Shown one piece after another: positions 1 through 11,552 of a DNA stretch of 64,000 nucleotides (position 1 is its first letter; every line of letters starts with the position of its first letter). This DNA comes from Nageia nagi (Eukaryota; Pinophyta), in NCBI GenBank assembly GCA_050084985.1, contig JBITNC010000001.1:92442001-92506000 (forward strand), given 5' to 3'. The translations under genes were made by a program, and so were the position numbers. The notes beneath the pieces are model-generated. The model was not told where the DNA came from and ran no database searches. It saw only the letters and a program-made list of their open reading frames with translations.

Positions 1-540
1 CTCCAAAAATTCATTTCTTTGGATTTATTTTGATGTTATGTTCCAACAACCTATCAAAGATCTTTATAAGAACTTTTGGATGTTGTTCTCTAGTTTTAGA
101 TTTAGTTAATAAATCATCTACATAATTTTCCATGATTTCATGCATGTAGTCATGGAAAATATATGTCATTACTCTTTGATAAATTTCCTTGGCATTCTTT
201 AAACAAAAGGTTCCCCATGGTGTTGTGAATGTTATTTTATGTTGATCTTTTGTAGCTACTTTTGTCTTATTATATCTAGAGACTATTCATGAGTGAAAGC
301 ATTTCATGTTCAAATGTAGTGTCAACCAAATTGTCAATATCTAGAAGTGGGAAATCATCTTTTGAACATGCTTTATTTATATCTCTAAAATATGTGCAAA
401 CATAAATCTTTCCATTAGATTTTTTAATCAAAACCATATTGTATTTCCAATTAGAATAATCAATAGGTTGGATAAATTTTACTTCTAATAGCTTTTGTAA
501 CTCTACTTTCATTATTAAAGCTATTTTAGGATGCATCTTT
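1..540 (-). pseudogene. D reverse transcriptase fragment
   Basis: Decayed reverse transcriptase core that would copy element RNA into cDNA. The minus strand of 276-536 reads KLLEVKFIQPIDYSNWKYNM, then a stretch with FRDINKACSKDDFPL, which is the fingers/palm region of Ty3/Gypsy RT. Further left, about 90-150, the minus strand reads HEIMENYVDDLL, so the catalytic YVDD box survives. A frameshift or stop separates the two parts near 275. The gene continues past the left edge. The family is certain; function is lost. Confidence 0.8.
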
Positions 541-1900
541 TGTAACTTTTATTTAATAGGTTTGGCATTTTTTTAAGACCTAAGTTATGTACTACTAATT
601 TTGAATCCAATCCAAGCATATCTACATAGGACCATGCAAAATACTTTATGTTTTTCTTTAAGAATAGATGTGAATGTTTCCTTTTCTTTATCATTTAAAG
701 ATTTTCCTAATTGAACAATCTTGGGATTATCAGGATCATCACTTAAATCTACATCAATTATTTATTCAATTAACATATGGGATCCCTCTTCTAATTGGCT
801 AGGCACTAAATCCAATTTTTATCATCTAGGTTATATTCTTCATCTTCATCCATATTTTTCTCAATTAAGGTTGTATTTATGGAGGATTTGAATGCTTGGA
901 ATATAAAATTTATATCTTTTAATTCTTGTATTATTGGATTATTAAAAATGAGTGAAAATTTTGTAATATCTTCATTAACCATGATATATGATGAAGACTT
1001 ATTTGAACTTACTAGCCTACATGATTCAAAATTATCATTATTTAGGTATTGATATGTTAGACTCTATTTCATCTTGATTGGTCATTCTTTCAAAACATTG
1101 AATTAACTCTTCATATTCCAATTTTTTTTATTCCAATTCAACCATTTCTATAACAAAATCTTTTTCATTCTCTACTATATACCTGAAGCCTATTTTATTA
1201 GTTAGTAATTGGTAATTAATATCACTTACATATCTAGGTCCTTTTTTGTGTTGACCTAAGCCATATCCTTTCCATTAACATTGATGAAAATATCTTTGGA
1301 AAAAGGATCATATGAAACATGATAAATATTCTAATGAATTGCACAATACACCTTCATTAGGTTTAGCTAAAGGAATAGGTGTTAGTTTTACAAGACCTGT
1401 GTATAAAAATAATGTTTGATTAGGTTTGATTCCTCCTGGTATTAATTACTCTACACACTAGGTGATCTTTAGGTCATCCAATATCTTGGGAGGAAGGAAT
1501 ATTGAATATTACATCATTGATCTCATATTCCCCTATTCCTAAATTGGATAACTTTATGGTTACTAGATAGATATCTAATAATTTTTCATCTTTAGCATTA
1601 TTACTTTAAGATGAGATGTTTACTTGAGATGAATCCTTTGATGAGGAGGATTTATTTAATTCATCTAGCTTACGAGCTCTTTCTTCCCAAGATTTCTTCT
1701 CTTGTGGTGTTGAAATTATCTTTGGTTGTAAGCTTTTATCAATTTCTTAGTGGTCATTAATTAATTTAGTTTGATTAATAGTTTATTTTTATTTTAATAT
1801 ATTTGAGGAAGCATGATCAATTTTATCAATATTAATTACTAATGGTTCATTTTTTGGTATAGGTACCATGAAAAAATGAGTGGTTGGTAAAGCTATATCA
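541..1900 (-). pseudogene. D protease-to-RT linker, degraded
   Basis: This stretch lies between the recognisable protease and RT of element D and is presumably the pol linker. It is AT-rich and broken in all minus frames; a 60-residue open piece at 1789-1971 carries no motif that I recognise. I assign it by position only. Confidence 0.4.
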
Positions 1901-2510
1901 TTAGGAAAATAAGTACTATTATAATGTGAGTATGGATTATCATCTCCATACATAATGCAATACTCCTTCATGAATATATTTCAAATAATTATGATATGTT
2001 GATGGGACACATTGCATATCTTTAATCCACAGTCTTCCTAGGAGAATGTTATATTGTGTGATATCTTCTTCAATTACTTGTAATAATGTTTGTATTTTAT
2101 TTGATCCTATAGTAATAGGTAACAAAATTGATCCTATTGTTGAACATAAAGCATCGTTAAATGCTTTTAGTTGTAGATATGGTATGTAAATATGTGAAAA
2201 AGGAATTATTAAATTATTGTATACAATTGTTGAAATAATATTGATGGCTAATCCTCCACCAACTAGGATTCTTTTAAATATTTTATGTCAACCTTGGCTA
2301 TAATATGCAAAGGTGGATCTAATCCTTGTATTCCTTTAGGATCTTTTAGTTCACGATCATAAAACATTATTGTGGGTTTTTGACTTGTATTAATATTTCC
2401 CATAAAGGTTACAAAACTCACAGGATTATTAATATCTATTTCAATTATTTGTAATAGTTGATTCATAGCATCTCTATGATCTTTGGATTGTTGTAACAAC
2501 TCAAACAAGG
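1900..2510 (-). pseudogene. D aspartic protease remnant
   Basis: Retroviral-type aspartic protease remnant, which would mature the Gag-Pol polyprotein. The minus strand of 1940-2125 reads QYNILLGRLWIKDMQCVPST, the conserved flap-to-C-terminal block of plant Gypsy proteases. Upstream on the minus strand, 2263-2508 reads LLQQSKDHRDAMNQLL and PPLHIIAKV, matching the linker before the catalytic site. The DTG/DGG active-site triplet is not legible between the two open pieces. Stops break the frame. Confidence 0.7.
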
Positions 2511-3079
2511 ATAGATTTACTTATGAGCCTTTTAGTTGTTGTTGTCAAGCATCTTTTTATAGAGATTTTGGGAGGTTGTGGTTTGGGTATGCAAGGTGGC
2601 ATATGACCCTTATATTGCTAATTATTTGGTACACCATTTGATATTCATTGTATATTTTGAGCTCTTATAGCAATATTTATCATGCCTATGAAATTTTAAT
2701 CATCTTGGCTTCATTTATGTATCACTTGTTTTTCATCTGAATGTAACAAGATACTATTAGTTAGATTTTATGGATGTGGGTTTTGGTAAATTTCTAAATT
2801 TTGGTTAGGAATTGCAATAGGATTATCCACTTCTAATTTTCCACTTTCAATTAAATCTTGGACTATATTTTCAAGGTTTGACATTTGTTTGTATCATGAC
2901 CCTTTTGATGATGAAAATGATAAAATTCTTCTTCATTATACCATATATTGTCCTTATTTCTAGGGTTTTTAGGGCTTATTTTAAGCAAAGTAATTATTTG
3001 ATGATCACATATTTTTTTTCAAAATATCATAAAGAGGTTATGATAGAGGTGTATATTTTCTTCTACTACTAAAATCTCT

Positions 3080-5003
3080 TTCAACATTTTGAGATGGTGA
3101 TGGTTCCACATCTTTTACAATTGGAATTTTCTAGTAATTTTTTATTTTCTTCTTCTATTTGATTTTTGTTCTTAGTATAGCCTTTTTACTTCTTAGTCTT
3201 TATCTCTTCATCTTGTATTTTAACTCTTTCAATAATTACCACTTGAGAGATAGCTTCTTCCAAGGTTTTATGTTGTTGAATCAATAATGTACTAGCAATA
3301 GGTTTTAAATAACTTTGATTGAATAATTTAACCAATTCTTCATGAGGCAAAGTGTAAGGCATACTTATCACACACCATCCTCCATCATCCAATGAAATCA
3401 CTAACTAATTCATTTGAAAATTGTTGCAATATTGTGAGATTAGTGATGGATGTCTTATCTTTGATGTTAATTTTGATGTTGTAAGAACAAATTTGCTAAT
3501 TAAGGGTATGAGATGATACTATGTTCTAGTAAATTATTGTACCAATCCATTGCTTATCTAGAAAGAGTCATGGGAAAGAGATGTAACATTAATACATCAT
3601 CATTAGAAATTAAGTAATTTGAATATTTAAATTTCCTTAGGTGTTCTTTAGGACCTTCTTTTCCTTTAAATGGTTCAATTTTTAAAAGTTCAAACTTATA
3701 AGGAATTTCTTTCTTTGGAACACTAGGATGAATTGGTTCATTACAAATTGTCTCATAAGATTTTTTTTTTGTCTTGCATAGATAACATTGTTTCTATTTC
3801 TTTAAATATTTTTAATAAATCATCATCTTTTTTAGTTACCTTCTCTATTGGTTGATTATGCAAATAGCTAGGGTATTCTTCATATCTTGGATATACTTTT
3901 CCTCTAGGATAATTTGATTCGTCATATCCTTGACAAGTTCATACTGATGTTATGAGGGTCTCCTTGCCTCATAACAACCCTCATTATATGGTTATGTTGG
4001 TGGTGGAGGTTAACGAGGTGGTATAAGAAGCAATTTATATCCTTTTTTCCTATCTAATGGAGGGAAAAGATGATATTTTTGAATTTCATCTTGTCTCTTT
4101 TTTAATGAAATTACTTTGTTTTTAGTAAAGTATCTCCATGGTTCTAATGAGATAATTATTGTGCCTTAGATGATGGTTTACTACTCACCTTTAAATCTTG
4201 ACCAATTCCAAATTAGCTTTGATGTTGAATATTTGATATATTCATATTTTAAGGCATATTTGCAACCTATTGAGTTGGAATTTGGTAGTGATTTTTAATG
4301 AATTTTATTGGTTTTCTCACTTGTTGAATAGATTGAGCCAATATTTATTATTGTTATTGTATGTTTTGTTATTGTACATTCCCTTATTGATGCACATTTC
4401 TTTGAGGTGTAGGTTATTTATTATGAGGATATGGAGGTATTTCTTGCAACTTGAACTTTGCCAAGTGTGGTAGAGTAGGTTTTCCTTGGGTGATTTGTTG
4501 AATTCTTATCAAAGGACATGGGGTATTTGATTTTAAAATATGATAATGATTATCATATAATTTAAAGGCATCTCTTTCTTGGGGTATGAGAGTTGCTAAA
4601 TGTATAGATATCCTTTCATAAAAGTCTTCCATTTGTATCAAAATTGTAAGGGTGAATAATCTTCTCTTCTTAAGTAAGATTGAACTAATTTCCCATCTAG
4701 AAAGTATCCTGTAACATAATTATACTTAGGCTTAAAAGGATCCCTTTGCATTATTGTATCAACTGATTGTGCTTTTGAAGGAGGTACTTTCATTTCTCCA
4801 TCATTTAGTGGTTATTTTACTATTGGTGTTTTATCTTCCCTCAAATGTCTTCCATATGGAGAAATACTATGTATATGGGGTGAAGATGGAGGTATCCTTA
4901 ATTGTGTTAAACATTGTCTAACATATTGTAAATAATTATCCAAGGGATCTTTTTGTACCTTGAGATTTTCATCTTGACATGTTTTTTTCTCAGAAGATCC
5001 CAA
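3080..5003 (-). pseudogene. D gag remnant
   Basis: Region holding the structural Gag of element D, assigned mainly by position between leader and protease. Open minus-strand pieces are at 4812-5003, 4414-4641 and 3186-3401. The last reads YTLPHEELVKLFNQSYLKP followed by QHKTLEEAISQ, similar to the capsid C-terminal segment of Tat-like Gag. No zinc knuckle is legible. Stops and frameshifts are frequent throughout. Confidence 0.5.
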
Positions 5004-6840
5004 CTAGACATAAGGCCTTCTCCTTTTTTGAATTCATATTTAGGATCTTATTCTTGATGAGATTTTTGAGAATGAGTTTGAACCATTATTTTTGTTATTT
5101 TTTCTTTTCTATGTTCTTAACAGATAGTAAAACATACAATCATCATATATAGCAACTAATTTAATGCACAAACATCCTATATGAACATTTATTTTTACAA
5201 TGTGTTTATATTCTTTATATTTTTTGATAAATTTGATTAATTTTTATTATGTGAATGATATGAATTGTATTTTTTAATCTTCTTAGTTTTTCTAACTTTG
5301 TTTTATCTAATCAAGTGTTTAATTAAGGTAGGCTAGTAGTCCTACGAGGTTAGCTATAGCTAAGTCAAAGCTTGGTACCTAAGGTGGTTCCCTTAGTGCA
5401 ATGGGATTTCGAGGAATATTGTTGAGATTTATATTAGTGCTTACATCCAAGTATAGTCCCTTTTTTATAGTTTCCCAATGAGAAGTAATGACTTTTAACC
5501 TATGAACTCGATATTCATCTCCAATTTTGGCTCTAAGGCTTGTATTTTTTTAATGGGTATATAAGAATAAAATAATCAATGTTTGGTAATGATATCCAAC
5601 TCATCTATGTTCATTTTTATAAGGCTTATGATCATGTAATTAATGATATTAAATGTGTATGAATGCAAACTTTAACCCTCTCAATCATACATGTCTATTC
5701 ATTAAAATTTTTTAATGTGATTTAAACAATATTTTAATTAGTATAATTAATTTAATCAACCCACAAGATTCATCACCAAATTAATGAGGCTTTTTTAACC
5801 ATATTTTATATGAGTTCATTCACCCTTCCAACTATGGAAGCAATTTAGTGTAGTTCATTACCTCTTCTTGTGAGTAAGAAGCCTTCAATATGTATGTAAA
5901 TTGATTAAATGTAGGTTATTTCCTCCTATTCAATTCACATCAACCTTTGAACACCTCTCAACATGGTAAGGGAAGACAAGTAAGAGTATTAATTTGTAAG
6001 TGTGAAATTTTTTAAAACCAAATAAAAATTCACTACCCCTTTTACTTAACCTTTCTAATCACTTTAGGTCACCATAGGTGCAAAAGTGAGAGCATACTTA
6101 ATTAAATAAAAGTAATTTAGTGTGAACATAACCACCCTATTCATTTACCATTTAATGCACTATTCTACCATTAACCTAGTTCATTTACCTTATATTCATT
6201 CCTCATTTAATGGATATTTATTAAACCCTTCCAATTTTGGAAGTAAATTAGTGTATATTCTTTAACCAAATTATGTGATAATATGAAAAAAGTAAAGCTT
6301 CATTTACTTTTTTCTATTAGATCCATTCTAGATCACCTAAGATTGCCTTTTACTATAAAGGAAGAGCATAAGTGGATGAAATAGAGAAAAAATTTAGGTG
6401 AAGTGCTTTGCAATGATACCTACCTAACAAATAATTAAATTAAATCTTAGAGCTTAATTAATGGTATTATATGCATTTCTATATTTAACTCTATCCACCC
6501 TTTTCTACATGTAATATGAGCAAAAAGAATCATAAACAAAAGGTTCATTCCATTTTCCATCTTATATTCCTACATTGTGCTTGTTGTATTGACAAAAATT
6601 TGGAATCCTACCTCTATCTAACAAATGCTAGCATTCTATTACAATCACTAGCATCCCAAGATAATAATCAGTGTCCCATGCCAAATCATTAGTGACTTAT
6701 TAGTGATCTAAAAATACATAGAAAAACAACAACAAACTTGAATCAAAAGATGAAACTACAGGATACAAAATAAACATAAGATTGTAAAAAGAACCAAGAA
6801 CCCCTTATGCTTAATCACTGATGTTGTTTGTATGTGAGTG
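5004..6840 (-). other. D leader region between gag and primer-binding site
   Basis: Non-coding, AT-rich leader of element D, with no open frame of note. It contains a degenerate dispersed motif (CCTTCCAA, a few bases, TGGAAG, then TTAGTGTA) near 5825-5855 and again near 6224-6256, which suggests an old internal duplication. I see no gene in it. Confidence 0.45.
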
Positions 6841-6857
6841 CCCTCCCTCTAGCACCA
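6841..6857 (-). promoter_or_regulatory. D candidate primer-binding site
   Basis: The minus strand reads TGGTGCTAGAGGGAGGG. It begins with TGG (complement of tRNA CCA) and lies 26 bases inside the LTR end, the expected place for the tRNA primer site of minus-strand DNA synthesis. I cannot name the tRNA with confidence. Confidence 0.55.
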
Positions 6858-6883
6858 AAAAATATCAACCCAAAAAAGTAACT

Positions 6884-7464
6884 TGTTAGCAAACTAAAAA
6901 AATACATACTAAATAACAATATGTATTTTATTACTCTCTTGAGTAACCCCAAATGTTACAAAATGAATCTCTACATTCATAGCCTTACTTGAAGGGCTTT
7001 TACAAATTTATGTTTTAGAGCCCCCTTGGGCTTTTATAGATTCACCAACATTTAGTATGTAGTTGTCGATGTATGGCTTCAATCATTGGTGTCCAATCAT
7101 AATCATAGGCATTTTTGATATTGCAGCTAGCTTTGAATTAACTTTCTCTTTTGCTTCATTTGACTTTAGTTTTTTATTTTTATTTATTCTTGATGTAATT
7201 TACCTTCAACACTCTTTGCCTTAGCACTTGTGGACCCTGAACACATGCTAAAACAACAAATCAAGCATACCTATTCATATAAAAATCATCATGCATTAAA
7301 AAAAACATATTAACAAGTATAAAATTGAAGTGCCTAGCTCTTTAGAAATTCTAAACGAAATCTTGTAGTGTAATTTTACTTCAAATTGGATCCCTTTCTT
7401 CATTAAAAAATGTTTAACTTTTAGGCTTTTAAGTTTGTTTGATTTTTAAATTTAGGAGCTAACA
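6884..7464 (-). repeat. D 5' LTR
   Basis: A 581-bp LTR with perfect 7-bp inverted ends (TGTTAGC and GCTAACA). On the minus strand it has a TATA-like CTATAAAAG (7031-7039) followed about 100 bases on by an AATAAA signal (6927-6932), the order expected for U3-R-U5. The primer site follows inside. The direct repeat AACTT flanks a slightly shifted boundary (6880-6884 and 7464-7468), but since an internal region follows on the left I read it as an element LTR rather than a solo LTR. Confidence 0.65.
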
Positions 7465-9838
7465 ACTTGATCCAAAAATGTAATCCCAATCCAAAATATC
7501 CTTGATTATGTTTGAGCAGCTACCAAACCAATAATAACTTGCCTAGAATCAAATAATTTTTGAGAACAAATTAGATCAAGCGCATATCTAGTTTTGGCCT
7601 GGCTAAGTTTTGGGTCTTCAACGATTGGGTACAGGATGTTGGATATTGGTTTAAGTGTCTAAAGAATAAGTTAAATCACCAATGATTGGTCATTTACTAT
7701 AATTTATATAATACATGTTACTTTTAGTCTCTTTCCATTTGATTTTTGAATGAGGTTAATTTTTGAGTGTCTACACTTTGAATTTCAAATGTGTTTCTTT
7801 GTTAATAAAAAACTAAACTTTAGTTTCTTTTAAACCTAGACCCAAAGTTTCAAGTTTAAATTAAAAAAAAAAAAAAAACATAGATAATGTTCAAAACATT
7901 AGTTTAATAGTAACTAGATGAATGTTAGATTTGGGAGAGAAGAACCTAAACAAATTCATGAAATCTAGAACATTTTATTATTTTTTGTCCAAATCATTCA
8001 TCATGTCATGGTGAATAACCAAGGTTTCAAGAGTGTATAAGAAGGGGTTAAATACCTCTATCATATTCAAAATATAGGAGTTATCATGATGGTTAAGAGG
8101 TGAGTGCGTTTGTTGTCATACTTTTGAAAGATTTTTCATGGATTCATGGAAATACCTTTTGTTAGTGGGCACCTTTGCCTTAATTACTTCCCTTTATTTT
8201 AGATGTTTTAAAACCATAGGGAATTATTAACCCTAAGACTTGAGAAGAAGGGGTGTTCTATTAGAAGGATTGAACACTAGAGAAGAGAAAGAAAAACAAC
8301 ACCAATATTTTTATGAGAATTCCATTTGAGGCTTCGAACACCTAAGGTAGGCATTGATGGGGGCATTTTGTAATTTTTGGCATATGTTAACTTTCTTGTT
8401 CTAAATATTTGGATGAATTATCTATACATATATAGAAATTTATTTTTACATTATTATAGTTGCTGGGTATTTGAGTTTGTTTGTTGTTTGTAGTATGAAA
8501 TCTTGAAATAGATTTTATTGGTCTAATTTATTTATACTTGAGAGAACATAGATTTTACTATAACCTATTCATGATGGTTTTTGGTAAGGTTGAGCTAATG
8601 ATTTCTAAGTCAAATATAATGATAAAAAGGATACAATTAAACAATAAAAATTTAAATCATTTCCAATAATTAGAATATTAGTTTGACTTACTTATTGAAA
8701 ACTTTTTGGAGATAAATGCAAAGCTTTCAAAGGACTTCATTAACTCAACATTTGAGAGTTGGAAACTTTATCTCATTAAAGCTATGTAAAACCCCCTTGT
8801 ATTTTTTGAATCCATGTGTGCTAAAACATTAGTGTTTGAAAGATAAAAATATGACATTAGGAAGTGGAAATCATTGCATTTTAAGTTTAAATATTTTGAT
8901 CAATTGTTGTAATGTAGAACTTGATACAATGAATTGGAAATTTCTTACTTTATTTTAGTAATTACAAGGTTTCAAATAATTATTAGTTACACTAATATTA
9001 TTAGTGAAGTAATATTATATTAATTAATGATATTAATATTGTCTCATCCCATTAAATATTGTTGTTTGTATGTAAATTCTTTGTGATAGTTTTTCAATAG
9101 TATATTATTAAGTTACTTCTAATATTTATAGTGTTATGATTAGGAAAATCTTAAATCACATTAGAATTGCATCATGATTACTAAAATATAGAGTATCTCA
9201 TCCCTTTTTTACATGTTTGTACTATATGGAGTCATGAAGATTCATTAGCAATGTGATTAGCATGGAAGCATTTCTATTGGAAAGATTTATGTTATAATAG
9301 ATGTTGACCTCCATTAGTTTGCAATAACATGTGATCATTGTAGTCTTATATGCATATGTATTTAATATAATAACTGTAGTTCTCCATTGTTGTATACATA
9401 AAAGGATCTTTATAAATTTTATTGCTGAATAGTAAATAAAGATGAGGTGATACTCACTCTTGTTGTATAATCATTTTGTGCTTAAATGTGAATAGTAAAC
9501 TTGTCATTAGTGGAGAGATACTTATCATCCAAAAAAATAAAATACTAAGGCCAATAGAAAAAGGGTTGATTAGAATCAAACTTGTTTGTTATCGAATACA
9601 TATGATGGTGTACTGATGCTATTATTTCATAGTCATTAATTATAATATTAATTATTACTACTGTAGATGTATTATAGTATTTTGAAAGCATTATTGTTTC
9701 AAATTTAGAGTTTTCTTTGGGTATAAATAGAAAGAAGACTAAATATTAAATTTAAAAATTGCTTGTAAGGTTAATGATTATAATTTGAGTATCAAACTAA
9801 TTATAGATTTGCACTTGGATAGACCTTCTAATGGTAAT
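7465..9838 (+). repeat. C 5' LTR, fragment between D and AT
   Basis: A long non-coding segment whose part from about 7765 to 9310 aligns collinearly with three separated pieces on the right side of the window: about 38860-39427, 53730-54063 and 63334-64000. For example, TGTTAGATTTGGGAGAG occurs at both 7920s and 39000s, and AACATTTGAGAGTTGGAAAC at both 8750s and 63430s. Since 38220 is a clear LTR start and 33569 a clear LTR end, the simplest reading is that these are the two long LTRs of element C. 7465-7765 matches only weakly. No gene is visible here. Confidence 0.65.
9834..9838 (+). repeat. AT target site duplication, left copy
   Basis: GTAAT directly before the first AT LTR. It matches GTAAT at 33074-33078 directly after the third LTR. 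No such repeat flanks the middle LTR. Confidence 0.9.
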
Positions 9839-9840
9839 TG

Positions 9841-9862
9841 ATGAGACTCAAAGTGGTCTCAT
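9841..9862 (+). repeat. Hairpin at the LTR start
   Basis: ATGAGAC (9841-9847) and GTCTCAT (9856-9862) form a 7-bp stem with an 8-base loop, starting two bases inside the LTR. The same hairpin is present at the start of LTR 2 and LTR 3. It could lie at the integrase-binding end of the cDNA; the function is inferred only. Confidence 0.6.
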
Positions 9863-10116
9863 TTTTTGATGCATTTATTTGATATGTTAAGGACATTTGG
9901 AACACTAATATGACTTGAATGATATTACCAATTATTATAAACTGTCTAATTTAATGTTGAATGCATAGTTGTTTGATCTTCATTTATTAATGTTATTTGT
10001 AATTTTGATGCATAAAAAAATGCTGTTTATAATGTTTGCTGAGCATATATTCTGACTTCTCATAAGAATGATGGCTGTAAGTATTAAGTTTCTAGTTCCA
10101 GAGAGTCTAATGGAAA

Positions 10117-10577
10117 GCACCAGAAAGCGACTCAAGTCAGGCTCCAGAAATCAACTTAAGTAAGCACCAGAAAATGACTTCAGTCTAAGCACCAGAAAGC
10201 GACTCAAGTCAGGCTCCAGAAATCAACTTAAGTAAGCACCAGAAAGCGACTTCAGTCTAAGCACCAGAAAGTGACTCAAGTCTGGCTCCAGAAATCAACT
10301 TAAGTAAGCACCAGAAAGCGACTTCAGTCTAAGCACCAGAAAGCGACTTCAGTCTAAGCACCAGAAAGCGACTTCAGTCTAAGCACCAGAAAGCGACTCA
10401 AGTCAGGCTCCAGAAATCAACTTAAAGTAAGCACCAGAAAACGACTTCAGTCTAAGCACCAGAAAGCGACTCAAGTCTGGCTCCAGAAATCGTTTAAAGG
10501 CTCCTGAAATATAGCTCCAGAAAGATTCCTGAAATATAGCACTAGAAAGGCTCCGAGTTATAGTTCCAGAAATATAG
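10117..10577 (+). repeat. U3 tandem repeat block in LTR 1
   Basis: About 16 head-to-tail units of 23-25 bp with the shared core CCAGAAA, then a tail of shorter decayed units. Three unit types alternate (one starting GCACCAGAAAGCGACTCAAG, one GCTCCAGAAATCAACTTAAG, one GCACCAGAAAGCGACTTCAG), giving a higher-order period of about 72 bp. It lies 280 bp upstream of the TATA box, so in U3. The CNCCAGAA core resembles a relaxed heat-shock element (TTCnnGAA); GTTCCAGAA near 10563 fits exactly. The equivalent blocks are 21008-21470 and 31902-32364. Confidence 0.85.
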
Positions 10578-10860
10578 AAGAATCAAACGCACGGAGCTAA
10601 GATGACAGCTACATTGAAGACAGAGAAGAACGTGGATCAGTTAGAGAAACTAGGGGAGCCAAAGAAGAAGTCAAGTAGACTTATTCCGATTAGGAACTAG
10701 TCTTAAGGACAAAGTAACTAATTCTATTTTAGACTTAATCTTTACAGAATTATCTCCAGAATATCAGCAGACAGCGTAGGATAAGAAGGATTGTATGACC
10801 CAAATGAATAGGTCAAATAGTATATATTTAGAAGGATTAGTTAAAAAGCATTAATAAGCC

Positions 10861-10870
10861 TATAAATAGA
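10861..10870 (+). promoter_or_regulatory. TATA box of LTR 1
   Basis: TATAAATAGA, a good plant TATA box in the middle of the LTR, with transcription expected about 30 bases downstream. The AATAAA signal for 3' ends follows at 10939-10944. Copies are at 21754-21763 and 32648-32657. Confidence 0.7.
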
Positions 10871-11291
10871 GACTGAGTGACAGAAAGTGGGGGACTAGCT
10901 TTTTGTAATCAGAATATACCAGTACGTTTGGGAAAAGCAATAAAAAGGTGTGACAATTCTTTAACACTGTGTTTAATTGTGAGTCTCTACTGGGAAGAGG
11001 GGGCCCACTCCTACTGGTAGAGATCTCTTATTTGTTTCATGTCAAATTCCAGTTTTCTGCAAAGTATTCAATAGCAGTTTAGTGTGTGTGTTTTCTCCAT
11101 TTCCTTCAGTTTAATGCAACTTTATCTTTCCACTTTAAGTCCTGCAAGTCTGAATTTAGCATTATTGTATGATTGAAATTTGAATTTTCCAAGTAGAACA
11201 AGGGATAAAATAGAGTCCTCAACTGCATATAGCCTTGTACACCAACTCAGGATTGACAAAATTAAATGATGAATTGACGCCTCATCATTTT

Positions 11292-11308
11292 TGGCGCCGT
11301 TGCCGGGG
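11292..11308 (+). promoter_or_regulatory. AT body 1 primer-binding site, tRNA-Asp
   Basis: TGGCGCCGTTGCCGGGG starts four bases after the LTR end. It is complementary to the 3' end of plant tRNA-Asp(GUC) including CCA, the primer used by Athila-type elements. Confidence 0.9.
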
Positions 11309-11552
11309 AAGGTGTTAGTTAGGACTGGTGACAACAATTCTTGTAGTAGGACTCCTACCAGTACCATATTAGAAATTATGTGTAGCCATGTTTCCTCAAA
11401 GGGGATCTTTGAGTGGTCTTGAGTAGCAGCCATACAAGAGTTCTTCAGTCAAACTGTTTTGTACTTGTTTAGATTTGATTTCAAAGTTGATTATTTAGAA
11501 TGAATGAATAGAGCTAGAGACGAGAGGGGGAATTTATTAGTAGTAGAGGTAG
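11309..11552 (+). other. AT body 1 leader and damaged gag start
   Basis: Leader between the primer site and gag. An ATG at 11500 is the likely original gag start. In the corresponding frame of body 2, two TAG codons follow it within six codons. Body 1 also lacks one G near 11552 that body 2 has, so its frame is broken here as well. Confidence 0.6.

Larger units (their letters stand above)
1..7464 (-). mobile_element. Element D: degraded Tat-like Ty3/Gypsy retrotransposon, truncated by the window edge
   Basis: A minus-strand LTR retrotransposon running off the left edge. Reading on the minus strand the order is LTR (6884-7464), primer site (6841-6857), a leader of about 1.8 kb, gag (about 5003-3080), protease (about 2510-1900) and reverse transcriptase (540-1). 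The integrase and second LTR would lie outside the window. All reading frames are broken by stops and frameshifts. The order and the protease/RT wording fit Tat-like Gypsy elements. It appears inserted in the long 5' LTR of element C, but its target duplication cannot be tested because the other end is missing. Confidence 0.75.
9839..11287 (+). repeat. AT LTR 1 (left)
   Basis: A 1449-bp LTR beginning TGATGAG and ending CTCATCA, a perfect 7-bp inverted repeat. It contains a U3 tandem-repeat block, a TATA box (TATAAATAGA, 10861-10870) and an AATAAA signal (10939-10944). By hand comparison it differs from LTR 3 at about 13 substitutions, 12 of them transitions, plus several short indels, so about 0.9 percent divergence. 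Confidence 0.95.

Noticed and set aside
6885-7463. Solo LTR or small DNA transposon with AACTT flanks
   Set aside because: A primer site, leader, gag, protease and RT follow in the right order on the minus strand, and the TATA and AATAAA signals fit an LTR in that orientation. The AACTT repeat requires shifting the natural TG/CA ends by one base.
10117-10577. CRISPR-like look of the regularly spaced repeats
   Set aside because: The units are adjoining, 23-25 bp, diverged, without unique spacers, and lie in LTRs of a plant retrotransposon with no cas genes.
11122-11433. Minus-strand open frame of 103 codons across the LTR end and leader (also at 22015-22326)
   Set aside because: It spans the LTR/primer site boundary, has no motif, and is a shadow of non-coding sequence.
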